A stretch of 64,000 bases of DNA, taken from the NCBI RefSeq assembly GCF_047675955.1, contig NC_132914.1:40325521-40389520 (forward strand). The letters run 5' to 3'. A program made the translations under genes and the position numbers. Source of the DNA: Chlorocebus sabaeus (Eukaryota; Chordata; Mammalia; Primates; Cercopithecidae). Position 1 is the stretch's first letter. Each line of letters starts with the position of its first letter. Of this stretch, positions 1-11,039 are shown piece by piece. A model generated the notes under the pieces. It was not told the DNA's origin and searched no databases. It was given only the letters and a program-made list of their open reading frames with translations.

Positions 1-1212
1 ACTCTTGATCCAGTTTGCCAGTCTGTGTCTTTTAATTGGAGCATTTAGTCCATTTACATTTAAGGTTAAGATTGTTATGTGTGAACTTGATCCTGCCATT
101 ATGATATTAACTGGTTATTTTGCTCGTTAGTTGATGCAATTTCTTCGTAGCCTTGATGGTCTTTACATTTTGGCATGTTTTTACAATGGCTGGTACCGGT
201 TGTTCCTTTCCATGTTTAGTGCTTCCTTCAGGGTCTCTTGTAAGGCAAGCCTGGTGGTGATAAAATCTCTAAGCATTTGCTTATCCGTAAAGGATTTTAT
301 TTCTCCTTCACTTTCAAAACTTAATTTGGCTGGATATGAAATTCTGGGTTGAAAATTCTTTTCTTTAAGAATGTTGAATATTGGCCCTCACTCTCTTCTG
401 GCTTGGAGAGTTTCTGCCGAGAGATCTGCTGTTAGTCTGATGGGCTTCCCTTTTTGGGTAACCCGACCTTTCTCTCTGGCTGCCCTTAAGATTTTTTCCT
501 TCATTTCAACTTTGGTGAATCTGGCAATTATGTGTCTTGGAGTTGCTCTTCTCGAGGAGTATCTTTGTGGCGTTCTCTGTACTTCCTGAATTTGAATGTT
601 GGCCTGCTCTACTAGGTTGGGGAAGTTCTCCTGGATGATATCCTGCAGAGTGTTTTCCAACTTGGTTCCATTTTCCCCCTCACTTTCAGGCACCCCAATC
701 AGACGTAGATTTGGTCTTTTTACATAATCCCATACTTCTTGCAGGTTTTGTTCATTTCTTTTTCTTCTTTTTTCTTTAGATTTCTCTTCTTGCTTCATTT
801 CATTCATTTGATCCTCAATCGCTAATACTCTTTCTTCCAGTTGATCGAGTCGGTTACTGAAGCTTGTGCATTTGTGACGTATTTCTCGTGTCATGGTTTT
901 CATCTCTGTTTGTTCGTTTATTGCCTTCTCTGCGTTAATTATTCTGGTTATCAATTCTTCCACTCTTTTTTCAAGCTTTTTAGTTTCTTTGCGCTGGGTA
1001 CATAATTCCTCCTTTAGCTCTGAGAAGTTTGATGGATTGAAGCCTTCTTCTCTCATCTTGTCAAAGTCATTCTCCATCCAGCTTTGATCCGTTGCTGGCA
1101 ATGAGCTGCATTCCTCAGTTGAAAATGCAGAAATCACCTGTCTTCTGTGTCGCTCGCGGTGGGAGCTGGAGACTGGAGCTGTTCCTATTCGGCCATCTTG
1201 CTCTGCCTCCCC
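1..1212 (-). mobile_element. Primate L1 LINE, 5' part, with spliced-out 5'UTR (SpIRE-like); continues off the left edge
   Basis: Read on the minus strand, the element starts near 1212 with the typical L1 5' end (G-rich run, then AAGATGGCCGAATAGGAACAG). After about 99 nt it jumps at 1114/1113 straight into ORF1. ORF1 is followed by a 63-nt spacer and the ORF2 start codon at 99-97. The roughly 33 ORF2 codons up to the window edge are open and match the start of the endonuclease domain. Most of the usual ~900-nt 5'UTR and the first ~65 nt of ORF1 are absent, with a junction at CTGAG|GAATGCAG. It lies inside an older L1 of the same orientation. The 3' end and TSD are outside the window. The L1 identity is certain; the splicing explanation is a strong inference. 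Confidence 0.93.
163..1137 (-). pseudogene. L1 ORF1p (RNA-binding chaperone) remnant, N-terminally truncated, two nonsense changes
   Basis: L1 ORF1p is the trimeric nucleic-acid chaperone that coats L1 RNA. The frame is open from a GTG at 1137-1135 down to a stop at 388-390. It shows the coiled-coil heptads (about 100 residues rich in E, K, L and R, including QLEERV), then the RRM core (WDYVKRPNLRLIGVPE) and the start of the C-terminal domain (TPRHIIARFTKVEMKEK). The first ~22 residues of ORF1 are replaced by translated 5'UTR with no ATG; the first in-frame ATG is at the conserved SWMEND motif. Residue similarity continues past the stop at 388-390, which falls where L1 normally has a Trp codon (TGG to TGA). 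A second early stop at 181-183 lies six codons before the normal stop at 163-165. It is not expected to make functional ORF1p. Confidence 0.92.
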
Positions 1213-1915
1213 TACCAGTAAGTTTTATACCTTCATGTGTTTTCATGTTTCTCTTTAGTGGCCATTTGCTGCAGCTGAAGAAATCCCTTTAGCATTTCTT
1301 ATAGGGAAGTTCTAGTGCTGATGAACTCCTTCAGATTTTGTTTGTCTGAGAAAGTCTTTCTCTCCTTCACTGGGGAAGGATAGTTTTGTTGGGTAAGTTA
1401 TTCTTAATTGATTTTTTTTCCCTTCTGCCTTTGGATGTAGCATGCGTTCTCTCTTGGCATGCAGGATTTCTACTGAGAAATCTGCTCATAGTCTTGTGAA
1501 GGTTTCCTTTTATGTGACACATCACTTTTCTTTTGTTGCTTTCAAAATTTTCGCTTTAAGTTTTGACAGTTTGATTATAATGTGTCTTGGTGAGTATCTT
1601 TTTATGTTCTACCTATTTGATGTTTTCTGGGCCCCATGCATCTGGATGCTCATTTCACTCCCCTGATTCTTCATTATTTATTTAAGTAATCTTTCTGACC
1701 CATTCTCTTTCTGTTACTTCTGGAACATCTATGATATGTATATTATTTCTCTTGATGATGTCCCATGTCATATAGGCATTCTTTACTTTTTTATTTTTTT
1801 TTCTTTTTGTTTTCCAATTGAATAATTCAGATGATCTATCTTTGAGTTCACTGATTCTTTCTTCTCCTTGATAGAGTCTGGTATTAAAACTATTGAATTT
1901 TTCAGATCAATTATT

Positions 1916-2235
1916 TTCTTTCTTTCTCTTTCTTTCTTTCTTTCTTTCTCTCTCTCTTTCTCTCTTTCTTTGTTTTCTTCCTTTCCTTTCCTTTCTTTTC
2001 CTTTCCTTTCCTTTCCTTCCCTTTCCATTCCCTTTCCCTTCCCTTTCTTTTCTTTCCTTTCCTTTCTTTCTTTCCCTCCCTCCCTCCTTCTCTCTGTCTC
2101 TCCATCCCTCTGTCCCTCCTCTCCTTTCCTTTTTTCCTTTTTTCCTTCCTTCCTTCCTTCCTTCCTTCCTTCCTTCCTTCCTTCCTTCCTTCCTTCCTCC
2201 CTCCCTCCCTCCCTCCCTCCCTCCCTCTCTAACTT
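1916..2235. repeat. Long polypyrimidine/polypurine microsatellite, (TTTC)n-(CCTTT)n-(CCTT)n-(CCCT)n
   Basis: About 315 bp of almost pure C/T on the + strand, with only about five purine interruptions (near 1972, 2027, 2096, 2103 and 2112). It moves through TTTC, CCTTT, CCTT and CCCT units. It directly abuts the poly-A side of the antisense Alu at 2255-2533 and lies inside that Alu's target-site duplication, so it is best read as an expanded, mutated Alu tail. Reading frames here are low-complexity artefacts. Confidence 0.97.
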
Positions 2236-2254
2236 CCTAACTTCCTTATTTTTT

Positions 2255-2533
2255 GACAGAGTCTCACTCTGTCATCCAGGCTGGAGTGCAGTGGCATGAT
2301 CGTGGCTCACTGCAACCTCTGCCTCCTGGCTTCAAGTGATTCTCATGTCGTAACCTCCCAAGTAGCTGGGATTACAGGCATATGGCACCATGCCCAGCTA
2401 ATTTTTGTATTTTTTGTGGAAATGGTGTTTCGCTTTGTTGGCCAGTCTGGTCTTGAACTCCTGGCCTCCAGTGATCCACCCACCTCTGCCTCCCAAAGTG
2501 CTGGGGTTACAGGCATGAGCCACTGTGCCTGGC
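2255..2533 (-). mobile_element. Alu SINE, antisense
   Basis: Full-length reverse-complement Alu: 'gacagagtctcactctg' start, both monomers, and the right-end 'gagccactgtgcctggcc'. An 8-bp TSD CAATTATT lies at 1908-1915 and 2534-2541, outside the pyrimidine tract and the Alu body respectively. Inserted in the ancient L1. Confidence 0.97.
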
Positions 2534-3599
2534 CAATTATTATATGTTTTAACTGTAGAGTTCATTTTTGGTTCTTTTTTATGTTTTCTATCTCTTGGTT
2601 GAATTTTTATTTTGTTCATGTATTGTTTTTCTGATATTGTTTATTTGCCTATATGACTTCTCTTGTAGCTTACTGAGCTTCTTTGCAACTATTACTTTGA
2701 ATTCTTTACAGGGGATTTCATAGATCTCCATTTATTTGGGGTCAGCTGCTGGAGTTTTGTTTTGCTCCTTTGGTGTTTTGTTTCCTTGATTTTTCATGTT
2801 CCTTGATGTCTTGGAATGCGATCTTCACGTTTGAAAAAACAGTTCCTTCCTCTAGTCTTTACTGAGACTGCTTTAGGAGAGAAAGACCTTAACTCAAGAA
2901 AGCCCAGCCAGATATTTTGGGGTTCTTGCAGGCCTTTCCGACTCCTTTTTCCTGCTTCTGTCTCTCCCCAGACTATCCAGCTGTGCTGATTCCCTTAGTG
3001 ATCTGGAGGGAATGAGGCAGGCATTGGCCTCTTGGGCAATGTCTTGTGAGTCTGAAGAAACCAGGCACTTACTTCACCCTTATTTTCCCCCATGGGAAAA
3101 AACTGCAGGCTGAGGAGGTCTCTCTTGACATTAAGCTGTGCTGCCTTGAGAGAGAGATGATGCAGGTAAAGTGAAACTGTTCTTCCCACTTAATCACTGC
3201 ATCTGTTCTCAATTTTTTTTACTCTAATGCAGTGCTGGAATGTCTCTCCTGGACTCCTGGGTTACCACAGGGGTATTCCTGTCTGTGGATGGTTGTCAAA
3301 AATCAGTGTTTCTGTGAGAGTATGAGGACTGAAATCTCCTATTTTGCCTACTCTATTTGTTTATGTATCAATTTATTATTATAACCAATAGCAAAGTATT
3401 TTCCTAATTTAAGTATATTAAATTTCCGACTTACTCTTCTCTTTAGAATTACATGTTGGCTCTTTCTTAGCACTGTGTCTTCCAGATAAATAATAGTGTT
3501 TGTCAGGTATGAAAAATGCTCAGTTGGATGTGGATCAAAATTATATTTAAATTTTGGGATTTATCCAAATTTAGATTACCATTTGGGAATTGATAGTTT

Positions 3600-3865
3600 T
3601 CAAACATGCAGTTTCCCCCCACCCCAGGAGCATGGTAACTCTCTCCTTTATTCTGGTCCTTTCTGTTAGTACAATTTACTTCTTATTTACACTGATCATT
3701 TTTTGGGAGGTTTATTATTTGTGTTGCTATTGTGAATTGGATGCCTTAAACATACTTTCTAAGTGTTTGTTAGAAATATTTTTGAATTGTTTATTCCAAT
3801 GAATACTATTAATTTTTATATATTATCTTGCAATGTCATTTTACTGAACTCCCTAATTTCCCTTA
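3600..3865 (-). mobile_element. Ancient L1 ORF2 fragment, antisense
   Basis: The + strand matches the reverse complement of the L1 ORF2 region ('atggtaactctctcctttattctgg', 'tgttgctattgtgaattggatgcc', 'aatgtcattttactgaactccc'). It is highly diverged and the boundaries are soft. No frame is kept. Confidence 0.65.
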
Positions 3866-4735
3866 ACATTCTTCAGGTGATGGTTTTGGAGCTCTTTGAT
3901 TCTTAAGGAATACTTTTAGGCCCAATGTGGGATAAATTACAAAATAATTATCACTTGGTCTCCAACTCTTTAACAAAGGATGGTACACCCATTTGTTACA
4001 CAGACAGCAGCAGCTTTATCTCAGACATTTTCCCAGGTCTCTCTCCTGCTTACCTGATCGTGCTTTTTTGCCTTATCCATACCCTGGCTCTTGCTCTTGT
4101 TTAGGTAACCCATTAGGAACCCAAATTCCAATTGCACCTCTGAATACTTTCTTGGTTTCAAGGTACTTCCAGATTCAAGTGTGAGATGATCCCTCTACCA
4201 GCTTCAGCTTTTCAGAGCTGTCTTCCTTTCCCCCTCTCTCCCATACTGGGTTAGAACAGTGAAAATAAATAACCCCACTTTATCATACTTGGTTTTTCCA
4301 AGTACCTACGTGGAATTGTTTAAAAATAATAGTAACTTACTTTTCATTGAGAAATACTATGTTCTAGATATTCTGCGAAGTTCTAGGTAAAAGAGTTGTG
4401 AGTATTGCAGGAATGCTACCCATCCTCATGGAACTCGCGTTCTATGGAATGTCCAATACTGAAGGGGAAATCTTCCACACTTTTTCCAGGGGTCCTTGCT
4501 AGTGCTGGGATTCTTTAGGCCTTTAGGTCCTTCTACCATCCCCGATGCAAGATTTGCCTTCACTTCCACTGTCAGTGTTTGGGAGAGTGGGGAGTTATAA
4601 CCAGATGAAATAAAAAAGATTTTTATTAAAAAGAAATAATAAACCTGACTGAAACTTTGTACTTCTGTTCAACTTTGTTTTATTATTTATGCACATGATT
4701 CACTTTTATATGTAGTCATTATTTCCCCTACTTTT
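3866..4735. other. Unassigned sequence
   Basis: I recognise no coding exon or clear repeat. 3360-3600 is similarly unassigned AT-rich DNA. Confidence 0.5.
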
Positions 4736-4737
4736 TC

Positions 4738-4840
4738 GTAAATTCCTGTAGGAGCAAAGGCTTAGCTCATACACTTTTCACTGTCCAGAGCATAGCCAAC
4801 ACTTTTGCACAGAGTTGAAGCTCAGTAAATATTTACTGCC
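4738..4840 (+). mobile_element. L2 LINE 3'-end fragment
   Basis: 'ttcctgtaggagcaaaggctta...gaagctcagtaaatatttactg' follows the L2 3' tail pattern (clip-and-count phrase, then CTCAATAAATATTTG). Ancient and diverged. Confidence 0.6.
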
Positions 4841-6665
4841 TCTCTGGAAGGGGTAACTTGATAATATCCTTCAAACTCTTTCAGTTCTCATTTAGTTGGT
4901 TCCCTAAGGCACTTCCAGTGACAACTCACTGCACCTTCCTTGAGGTTTGGAGTTTTAAAAAAGCAAGGGAAAAAACGGGCATGCAAAATGGCAATGGCAG
5001 CAATTGCGGTCTTGGGTGGCATATTTGGTGTGTTAAATGAGAGCACTCACTCTCATCTGTGGTTTGCTAATTATTGTTTTTTTTCTTGCAGAACAAAGAA
5101 GTAAGAAAAAAATTCTTTTAAAGAAAAGCCAAAGAATTATTATAGATCTTTTCTTTTGACATTCCTAAACAAGAACAGGCCTAGATGGTGTCATTTTCAA
5201 TTCTTGCCCTAACTGGTATTGTATGATTTTTTTTTGTTTTTAAATTGCCCTGAATTTTTGCCCCATTTTGTTTGTGTTTTGGGTGAACATTACCTTTACA
5301 TAGAATAACTAATGTTTCTTAACTGTGTACTTTATATACAAAGTATTATTTTGCCTTCTTCTGAGTTTGATTAACAACTAACTTTATGTATGACAGTAGT
5401 TGTTTGGGGATTTTTCTTTTTGTAAAGATGGACTAATATCTTAGGCCCACAGAAACAAAGAATCATGGAGATTATATTTTGAATTTTCCCTTTATTATCC
5501 CCATATGGCAAACTCACAGCTAAAAAGAAAATTGGATGTTGTATTATATGATTCAGAGATTTATAGTTTTAGTTTAGATTTTGCATGCTTTCTTTCTAGA
5601 TTTTCTTTCTATCCATCTGGCTTAAGAGCCCTTTTTGGTGCTGAGGAAACTCATAGAATAAGTTTCATAAAGAGCTTATGAAAAACTCCAAGATCATTTT
5701 TTAAGCTTCAAAAATTAATGGATTTATAAAAATGTGAAGAGAGATTTGCTATTTCATTTGTCATATTCAAACCCAGCAACATATTGAAGTTCTATTAGCT
5801 AAGCACTGGACTGAAAGTTTCTCAGGGCAGATTTCAAATTAGGGTACAAATACAATTTACAAATGTATTTAAAATTCTAATTTGCATTGATTACACATGA
5901 GATAGCTAAAAGAGAGAAACTGGTGAGCAGTCCCTGTTCATCTTTCTGTTGTGATTGTCTGACCATTTTACTCTTTCCTAGGGTGCCAAATCCATTTAAA
6001 ATTAGAGCAAAAACATCTAGCCAAGTAAATCAGACATTCTTTATAAGAATAATTGTATCTAATATATGCTAAAGATTGAGAAGATGATGGTCTAAAGGCA
6101 ACTAAATGTATTTTAGAGAATCTTTAGTTTTGAGAATGAACAAAGCTGGAATTTAAAAACAATGCCCAGTTGAGTATCTGGTGTCTTACTTAGATGTAAC
6201 TGATTTTAAAGCTGGGTTTATAAATTCCTGCTCACTTGCTTAAATCTTTTGGCAAATGTGTTTTTGAGAAGAAAACAGAGAAAACAAAGATTTTAATTTT
6301 AAGCATTTTTATAGGGTGTAGTCACCAAATGAATAAAGAAGAGGAATTATAGCCAGAGAGAGTATGATGAGAGAGATGGACTGTGAACCTAGTATATTTG
6401 ATTTTAAACATATGACATTGCCCTTCTATATTTTCTGAAGAGATTGCTAACCTATTGCAGTGGTTGCTTAGGCACTGATATGCTTTTCTGCATACAATTA
6501 AACTATGTTATCTTCCCTTCCCACCTCCAGACTTTTTTCAGTGGCCTTGCATTTTTGAGGGTTTTGTTGTTGTTGTTTTTAATGCCATATGAAAGGGGGA
6601 ATTCTTTAGTCCTTTAGGAATTGAGAGCTAGTTTCTAGAGTAAGATTATGTTAATAACTACTAAT
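4841..6665. other. Unique AT-rich sequence, no gene seen
   Basis: Both strands are frequently stopped. No splice-flanked conserved frame, RNA gene or clear repeat was recognised. Confidence 0.5.
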
Positions 6666-6669
6666 CTTT

Positions 6670-6935
6670 GTTGACACCAGGAGTTAGATGGTTGGCTAAG
6701 CATTGTATACTCATTATTTAATTTAATATACATACCTGCTTTATGGTACTATTTACTATTTTTTTTTCCTGACGTTGTACATGTGGAATTTTAGGCTTAG
6801 AAAGGTATCAGAAAGGAATTTAGGCTCAGTAACTTGCCTAAAGTTTTACAGATCATAAATGACAGAGATGGAATTTGAATCTAGACCCCCCTGACTTTAG
6901 AACTGTGGCCTTAACTACTGCCCTATAGTGCCTTC
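6670..6935 (+). mobile_element. MIR SINE
   Basis: The core and 3' half match MIR: 'ggctcagtaacttgcctaaagttttacagat', 'atggaatttgaatctagac', 'ctgactttagaactgtggccttaactactgc'. The order and spacing are those of MIR in sense orientation. Confidence 0.85.
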
Positions 6936-7149
6936 TTTCCTGCCCAATAAAGCAGTCATTAGGGAGACTGGATTAAAAGCAAAGTCAAAGCACTTATATT
7001 CTCTGATGTGATAGACACTTGGTTGTTTATTAAATAGCCATTTCTACTTTCTGCCAATTTTGTTTAGATATTGGGCAGCTAATATCTATTGGCTTGCTCT
7101 ATTGCACTGCAAGGTGAACATAGTTAATGATAATTTATTGTATGTTTTT

Positions 7150-7312
7150 AAAAAGCTAGAAGAGAGGATTTTGAATGTTTGCAACACAAATAAATGATAG
7201 ATGTTTGAGGGGATGTGTATGCTAATTACCTCAATTGGATTATTACATATTGTATACATGCATGAAAAATATCATTCTATATCCCATGTACAATTATGTG
7301 TAAACTAAAAAT
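7150..7312 (+). mobile_element. Ancient L1 3'-end fragment (L1MB/L1MC-like)
   Basis: 'gaggggatgtgtatgctaattacc', 'attacatattgtatacatg' and an A-rich end near 7312 reproduce the sense 3'UTR end of middle-aged L1 elements. Confidence 0.75.
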
Positions 7313-8955
7313 AAAAAAATCAAGTTGCAGAAAAATACAAGGTAATTGCATTTTGCTTAAAATATATGTAACTACACATATAATAGACATGATTTCTATG
7401 TATGATCATGGAAAGGTTAATTTGGTGGTGATGACTAAACGGGCAGCAGGAGTAGGTTGATTTCTTTATTTTTCTTCTAGAAAAGTGATAGGATTAAAAT
7501 AATAAAACTACCTTCTCAGTCAAAAGAAAAAAAAAGACATAAAGTTAATTCTACATAATGACTTCTGGAAAAGTGTACTTTGTTCTGAAAAAAGGGGTAA
7601 GAATGAGATGCATTCTGGCCTGCCCTTTGGAACACTGATGGGTGGAGTATGAAACTTGAAGCAGCTGCAGCCATCTTGCAACAAAGAGGACATAATATTG
7701 AGGGGGGAAAAAAGGCACTGCACTGAGGATAGCAGGATCAAGGCAGAAAGAAGTTGAATCCGTAAGGATGTTGTTAAATTGCTGTATTAATTCTGGAAAC
7801 ATCCTGTTGCTAAACCTCTTACTTTGGAGAAAATAAGTGTCTCCAACTGATTAAGCCATTTTGATTATTTTGATAGTTCAAAACATTCTGATACATCTGA
7901 GTCCCAAACCCTGTCCCATTTCCATATCTTCCACACATCTTATTCCCTTAGAGATGATATCACTTTGTGTGTGTGTTTTATAGTTTGTGTTAGGCTAGAA
8001 ACTGGCTATAAGATTTTCTAAACAGATGTTTGAGACTTCCTGAAAGAGAGGTATTTTGAACAAAAGTGGATAGTTTTGACTTTGAAAACTAAATATTTAC
8101 CATCTTTACAAACCTCTAAGGCTGTCCAAGAAGAAAATTGTGAGTGAATGTTGTATCACATACAGAGTGGGATAAACAGCACACATGAGAACCCTCAGGG
8201 GACTGTCAAACTACATGAAATTTTACACATCTTTAAGCAAACTTACAGAGCCCTGTACAAAGAGAGCGGTAAGAGCTGAGTGAGATTGAGACCCTCCCTG
8301 AGAAGTTCTCCTTTCTCTGGGAAATTCTATCAGCAATTGATGATGTTTATCATAAGTATGCTGTTATAAGACATTTTAAAGAATTGAAATAGAGGAAATA
8401 GGTTCTCAGTTGAAGTTTAAAGTATTTTTGACTTTATTTCTAACCCCATGTGTGAGGGGATCACAACTCAAGTATTCATAACAGCGAAGAGCCGGCTTTT
8501 ATTTATTCTGAATTTTTTTGCATGGTTGCAGCATGTGGGATGTTTAAGGCCTGTTGCAAGGTTTCCTCAGCTGTGGTCTCTTATTACCAGCTGTGGCATG
8601 TCTTCCGTGTTGGGACCATACATGGTACATTTCACAAGGTGGAAATCAGAGTGCTTTCTTTTGGAACAGAAACCTTGGTGACAAGGAACACTTCTTATCA
8701 TTGGTTCATTTGGTGTTAGGGTGGGACATCTCAGACTCCATACGCATAAATGGCTTGGAGCTGTCTGTATGACTGTTTCAGATAACCTGGTAAATTAACA
8801 ATGTTAATTTTTACTCTAGATCTATGGAACCAAAATAATGTGTCTAGAGGATCTTCCTATGGTTCTTGGAAGCGCTCTAACTTCTTCAGATAATATATCT
8901 GACCTTTTAGTAAATGTCTCCTCCAGTCTGTTCTGCCTCAGTTAGTGACTAAGCA
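7313..8955. other. Unique sequence, no gene seen
   Basis: Short frames at 8448-8772 have no recognisable family, codon pattern or flanking splice logic. I do not call a gene. Confidence 0.5.
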
Positions 8956-8959
8956 TGGC

Positions 8960-9110
8960 ATATTTATTTGTCTGTTTATGAGTGTGTCTCCCCCAGTAGA
9001 TGGTGAGTTCCTCAAGGAACTCACAAAGTACAAAGGCTTTTGTACTTCTGAATCCCCCAAAATGTAGCACAGTGCCTGGCACATAGCAGCAGCTGATGCA
9101 TAACCCCTTT
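8960..9110 (+). mobile_element. L2 LINE 3'-end fragment
   Basis: 'agatggtgagttcctcaagg...', 'cttctgaatcccccaaaatgt' and 'agcacagtgcctggcacatag' are the characteristic L2 3' phrases in order. Confidence 0.85.
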
Positions 9111-10490
9111 TTTTCTTCTTACAATTGTATGGTGTCACTAAGAAAGATCTAAAGAGAAATATAGCAATATGTCCTACCCTGATCTTTCATCTGAGTATGG
9201 AATGAGCTAAGTAGACTCAAACCCACTTAGTGTTCTGCACGCAGCTACAGATTTGAAGGTGGTGGTGGTTTTCCTGGAACTGATTTGTCCTGGACTACAA
9301 AGGCAGGATGCCAGATGTGTATTTGTAGGAAATCTGTGGTTCTCTTGTTACAGCTCTAGGAGCCAAAGCAAAATATCTTGTTCTTAAAGCACTACATGTT
9401 GGAATAGGCAGACACATAATAGGGCATGTCCATGGTTACTAAAGAATGGAAATCTGGAAAAATATTAAATCTATGGTCATAATTGTCTGATTATCCACAA
9501 ATGGTACAAAAATTGAAAATCTAATAAGGAAGTTGGCATGGCAAGTGAGATTGAGACTTCCACTAAACGGATCAACATACTGAAACATAATGTATTTATT
9601 AACTGTAGTACTTATGACTTGACAAGATTAAAATCCTCCCACTCCCAAACACACCTACTGTAATTCCAGAGTGGAGGCAATTCCCGAATGTCATGTGTTT
9701 CATTATGCTTCTCCTAGTGATCAAAATTTAGGATACTATTGCCTAGGGTAGGGGAAGCTACATTAGTTATAAGCAGAATGTCTGTGTTGGAATATATTAT
9801 TTTATACTCATAAGGTACCTTCCTACTCAAACTGTTCTGGGAAGAGCATAAAATGTTAAAACACCTTACCTTGCGAAGGGAACCAACACAGAGTGGAATG
9901 AAGCAAGGGCAAGAGAGTTGGCTTAGAAGGTGAAACCTGACTCCTGTTCTTCGAAAGGGGCCAAGGGATCTTTAGTGTTTAAACAGGTCAAAATGAACAT
10001 TCACTTTAAAATCTAAATGATTTTCCAGATCAAATTGGCTTTGTAAGCACTTAGTTTTTGGAATGGTGTCTGTTAATACATGCTTAGGGATTCTTAAGCA
10101 ACTGGGATTCTGTCACCGAAAATAAGAGTATCTTCTAATTTTATTTGTTTCCCCCCTACTCCACCCTTTTAGCAAACCACTAATTTCTCAATATTACACT
10201 TGAGTGAACAGTGACTGCTGGAGAGCAGGAAGTTCAAAGATAAGACTACTTATAAGGTGCTTTAATGGATATTTTTTCAATATCTTCTCTTCCTTCCCTT
10301 CCACTCCTGCTTGTAAAGCCATCAGCTTCCAGAAAATGCCGGCATTTCTAGTTTGGATATAAAGGTCCAGGAAGAGGTTTTATCTACACCCAAGGAATAT
10401 CTGAGGAATGATGATAAAGCTGTTCATTCATAACAGAGTTTACATGAGGGATTAATAAGCTTGAGAGGAAATCATGATGAGCTACCATTG
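9111..10490. other. Unique sequence, no gene seen
   Basis: No recognisable gene, RNA or repeat on either strand. Confidence 0.45.
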
Positions 10491-10494
10491 ATCC

Positions 10495-11035
10495 ATGATT
10501 TTGTGTCCACTCTGTTCTAAGTGCTTCATTTATATAATTTTATTTTATTTTTTTTGAGACAGAGTCTCGCTCTGTTGCCCAGGCTGGAGTGTGGTGATGT
10601 GATCTCAGCTCCCTGCAGCCTCCACTCCCTGGGTTCAAGCAATCCTCCTGCCTGAGCCTCCCAAGTAGCTGGGATTACAGATGTGTGCCAGCATACGCAC
10701 TTAAGTTTTGTATTTTTAGTAGAGACGGGGTTTTGCCATGTTGGCCAGGCTGGTGTTGGATGCCTGGCCTCAAGTGATTCGTCCGCCTCAGCCTCCTAAA
10801 AGTTTTGGGATTACAGGCGTGAGCCATCACATGCAGCCTGTAATTTCATTTAATCTATATGACAACCTTGTTAGCTAGGTACCTACCAGCATTCCTGTTT
10901 TCCACATGAAATTGTTAGAGGCTCTGAGATGGTGACAATTTAAATAAAGTTCACAGTGTTAATAGGGATGGGCCCTGGATTTGAGCACCAGCAACCTGAC
11001 CAGGAGCTGTACTTAACTTCCACAGTGGGGCTGCC
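10495..11035 (+). mobile_element. MIR SINE, split by an Alu
   Basis: The MIR 5' core is left of the Alu ('ctctgttctaagtgcttcatt' at about 10510-10530). It resumes right of it ('taatttcatttaatctatatgacaac', then 'ccacatgaaattgttagaggctctgagatggt' to about 11035). The Alu TSD copies are MIR sequence. Confidence 0.8.
10551..10838 (-). mobile_element. Alu SINE, antisense, inside MIR
   Basis: Full-length reverse Alu ('tgagacagagtctcgctctg' to 'gccatcacatgcagcc'). Flanking TAATTTTATTTTA and TAATTTCATTTA copies form an imperfect TSD. Confidence 0.96.
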
Positions 11036-11039
11036 TCTA

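Larger units (their letters stand above)
1213..3355 (-). mobile_element. Ancient L1 (L1M class), ORF1 and 5'UTR part, antisense
   Basis: The + strand text carries the reverse complement of old L1 ORF1 (the 'catttcttatagggaagttc' and 'tctgagaaagtctttctctcc' phrases at 1290-1360). It then runs through the coiled-coil region to an L1M 5'UTR ending near 3355 ('atggttgtcaaaaatcagtg'). It is interrupted at 1916-2533 by an Alu and its pyrimidine tail. It has no intact reading frame. Its divergence is much higher than that of the L1 inserted at its left end. Subfamily not assigned. Confidence 0.8.

Noticed and set aside
1868..2299. 143-aa plus-strand frame and neighbouring Ser/Leu/Phe- or Lys/Glu/Arg-rich frames
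   Set aside because: They are translations of the polypyrimidine microsatellite and Alu, with no real protein composition.
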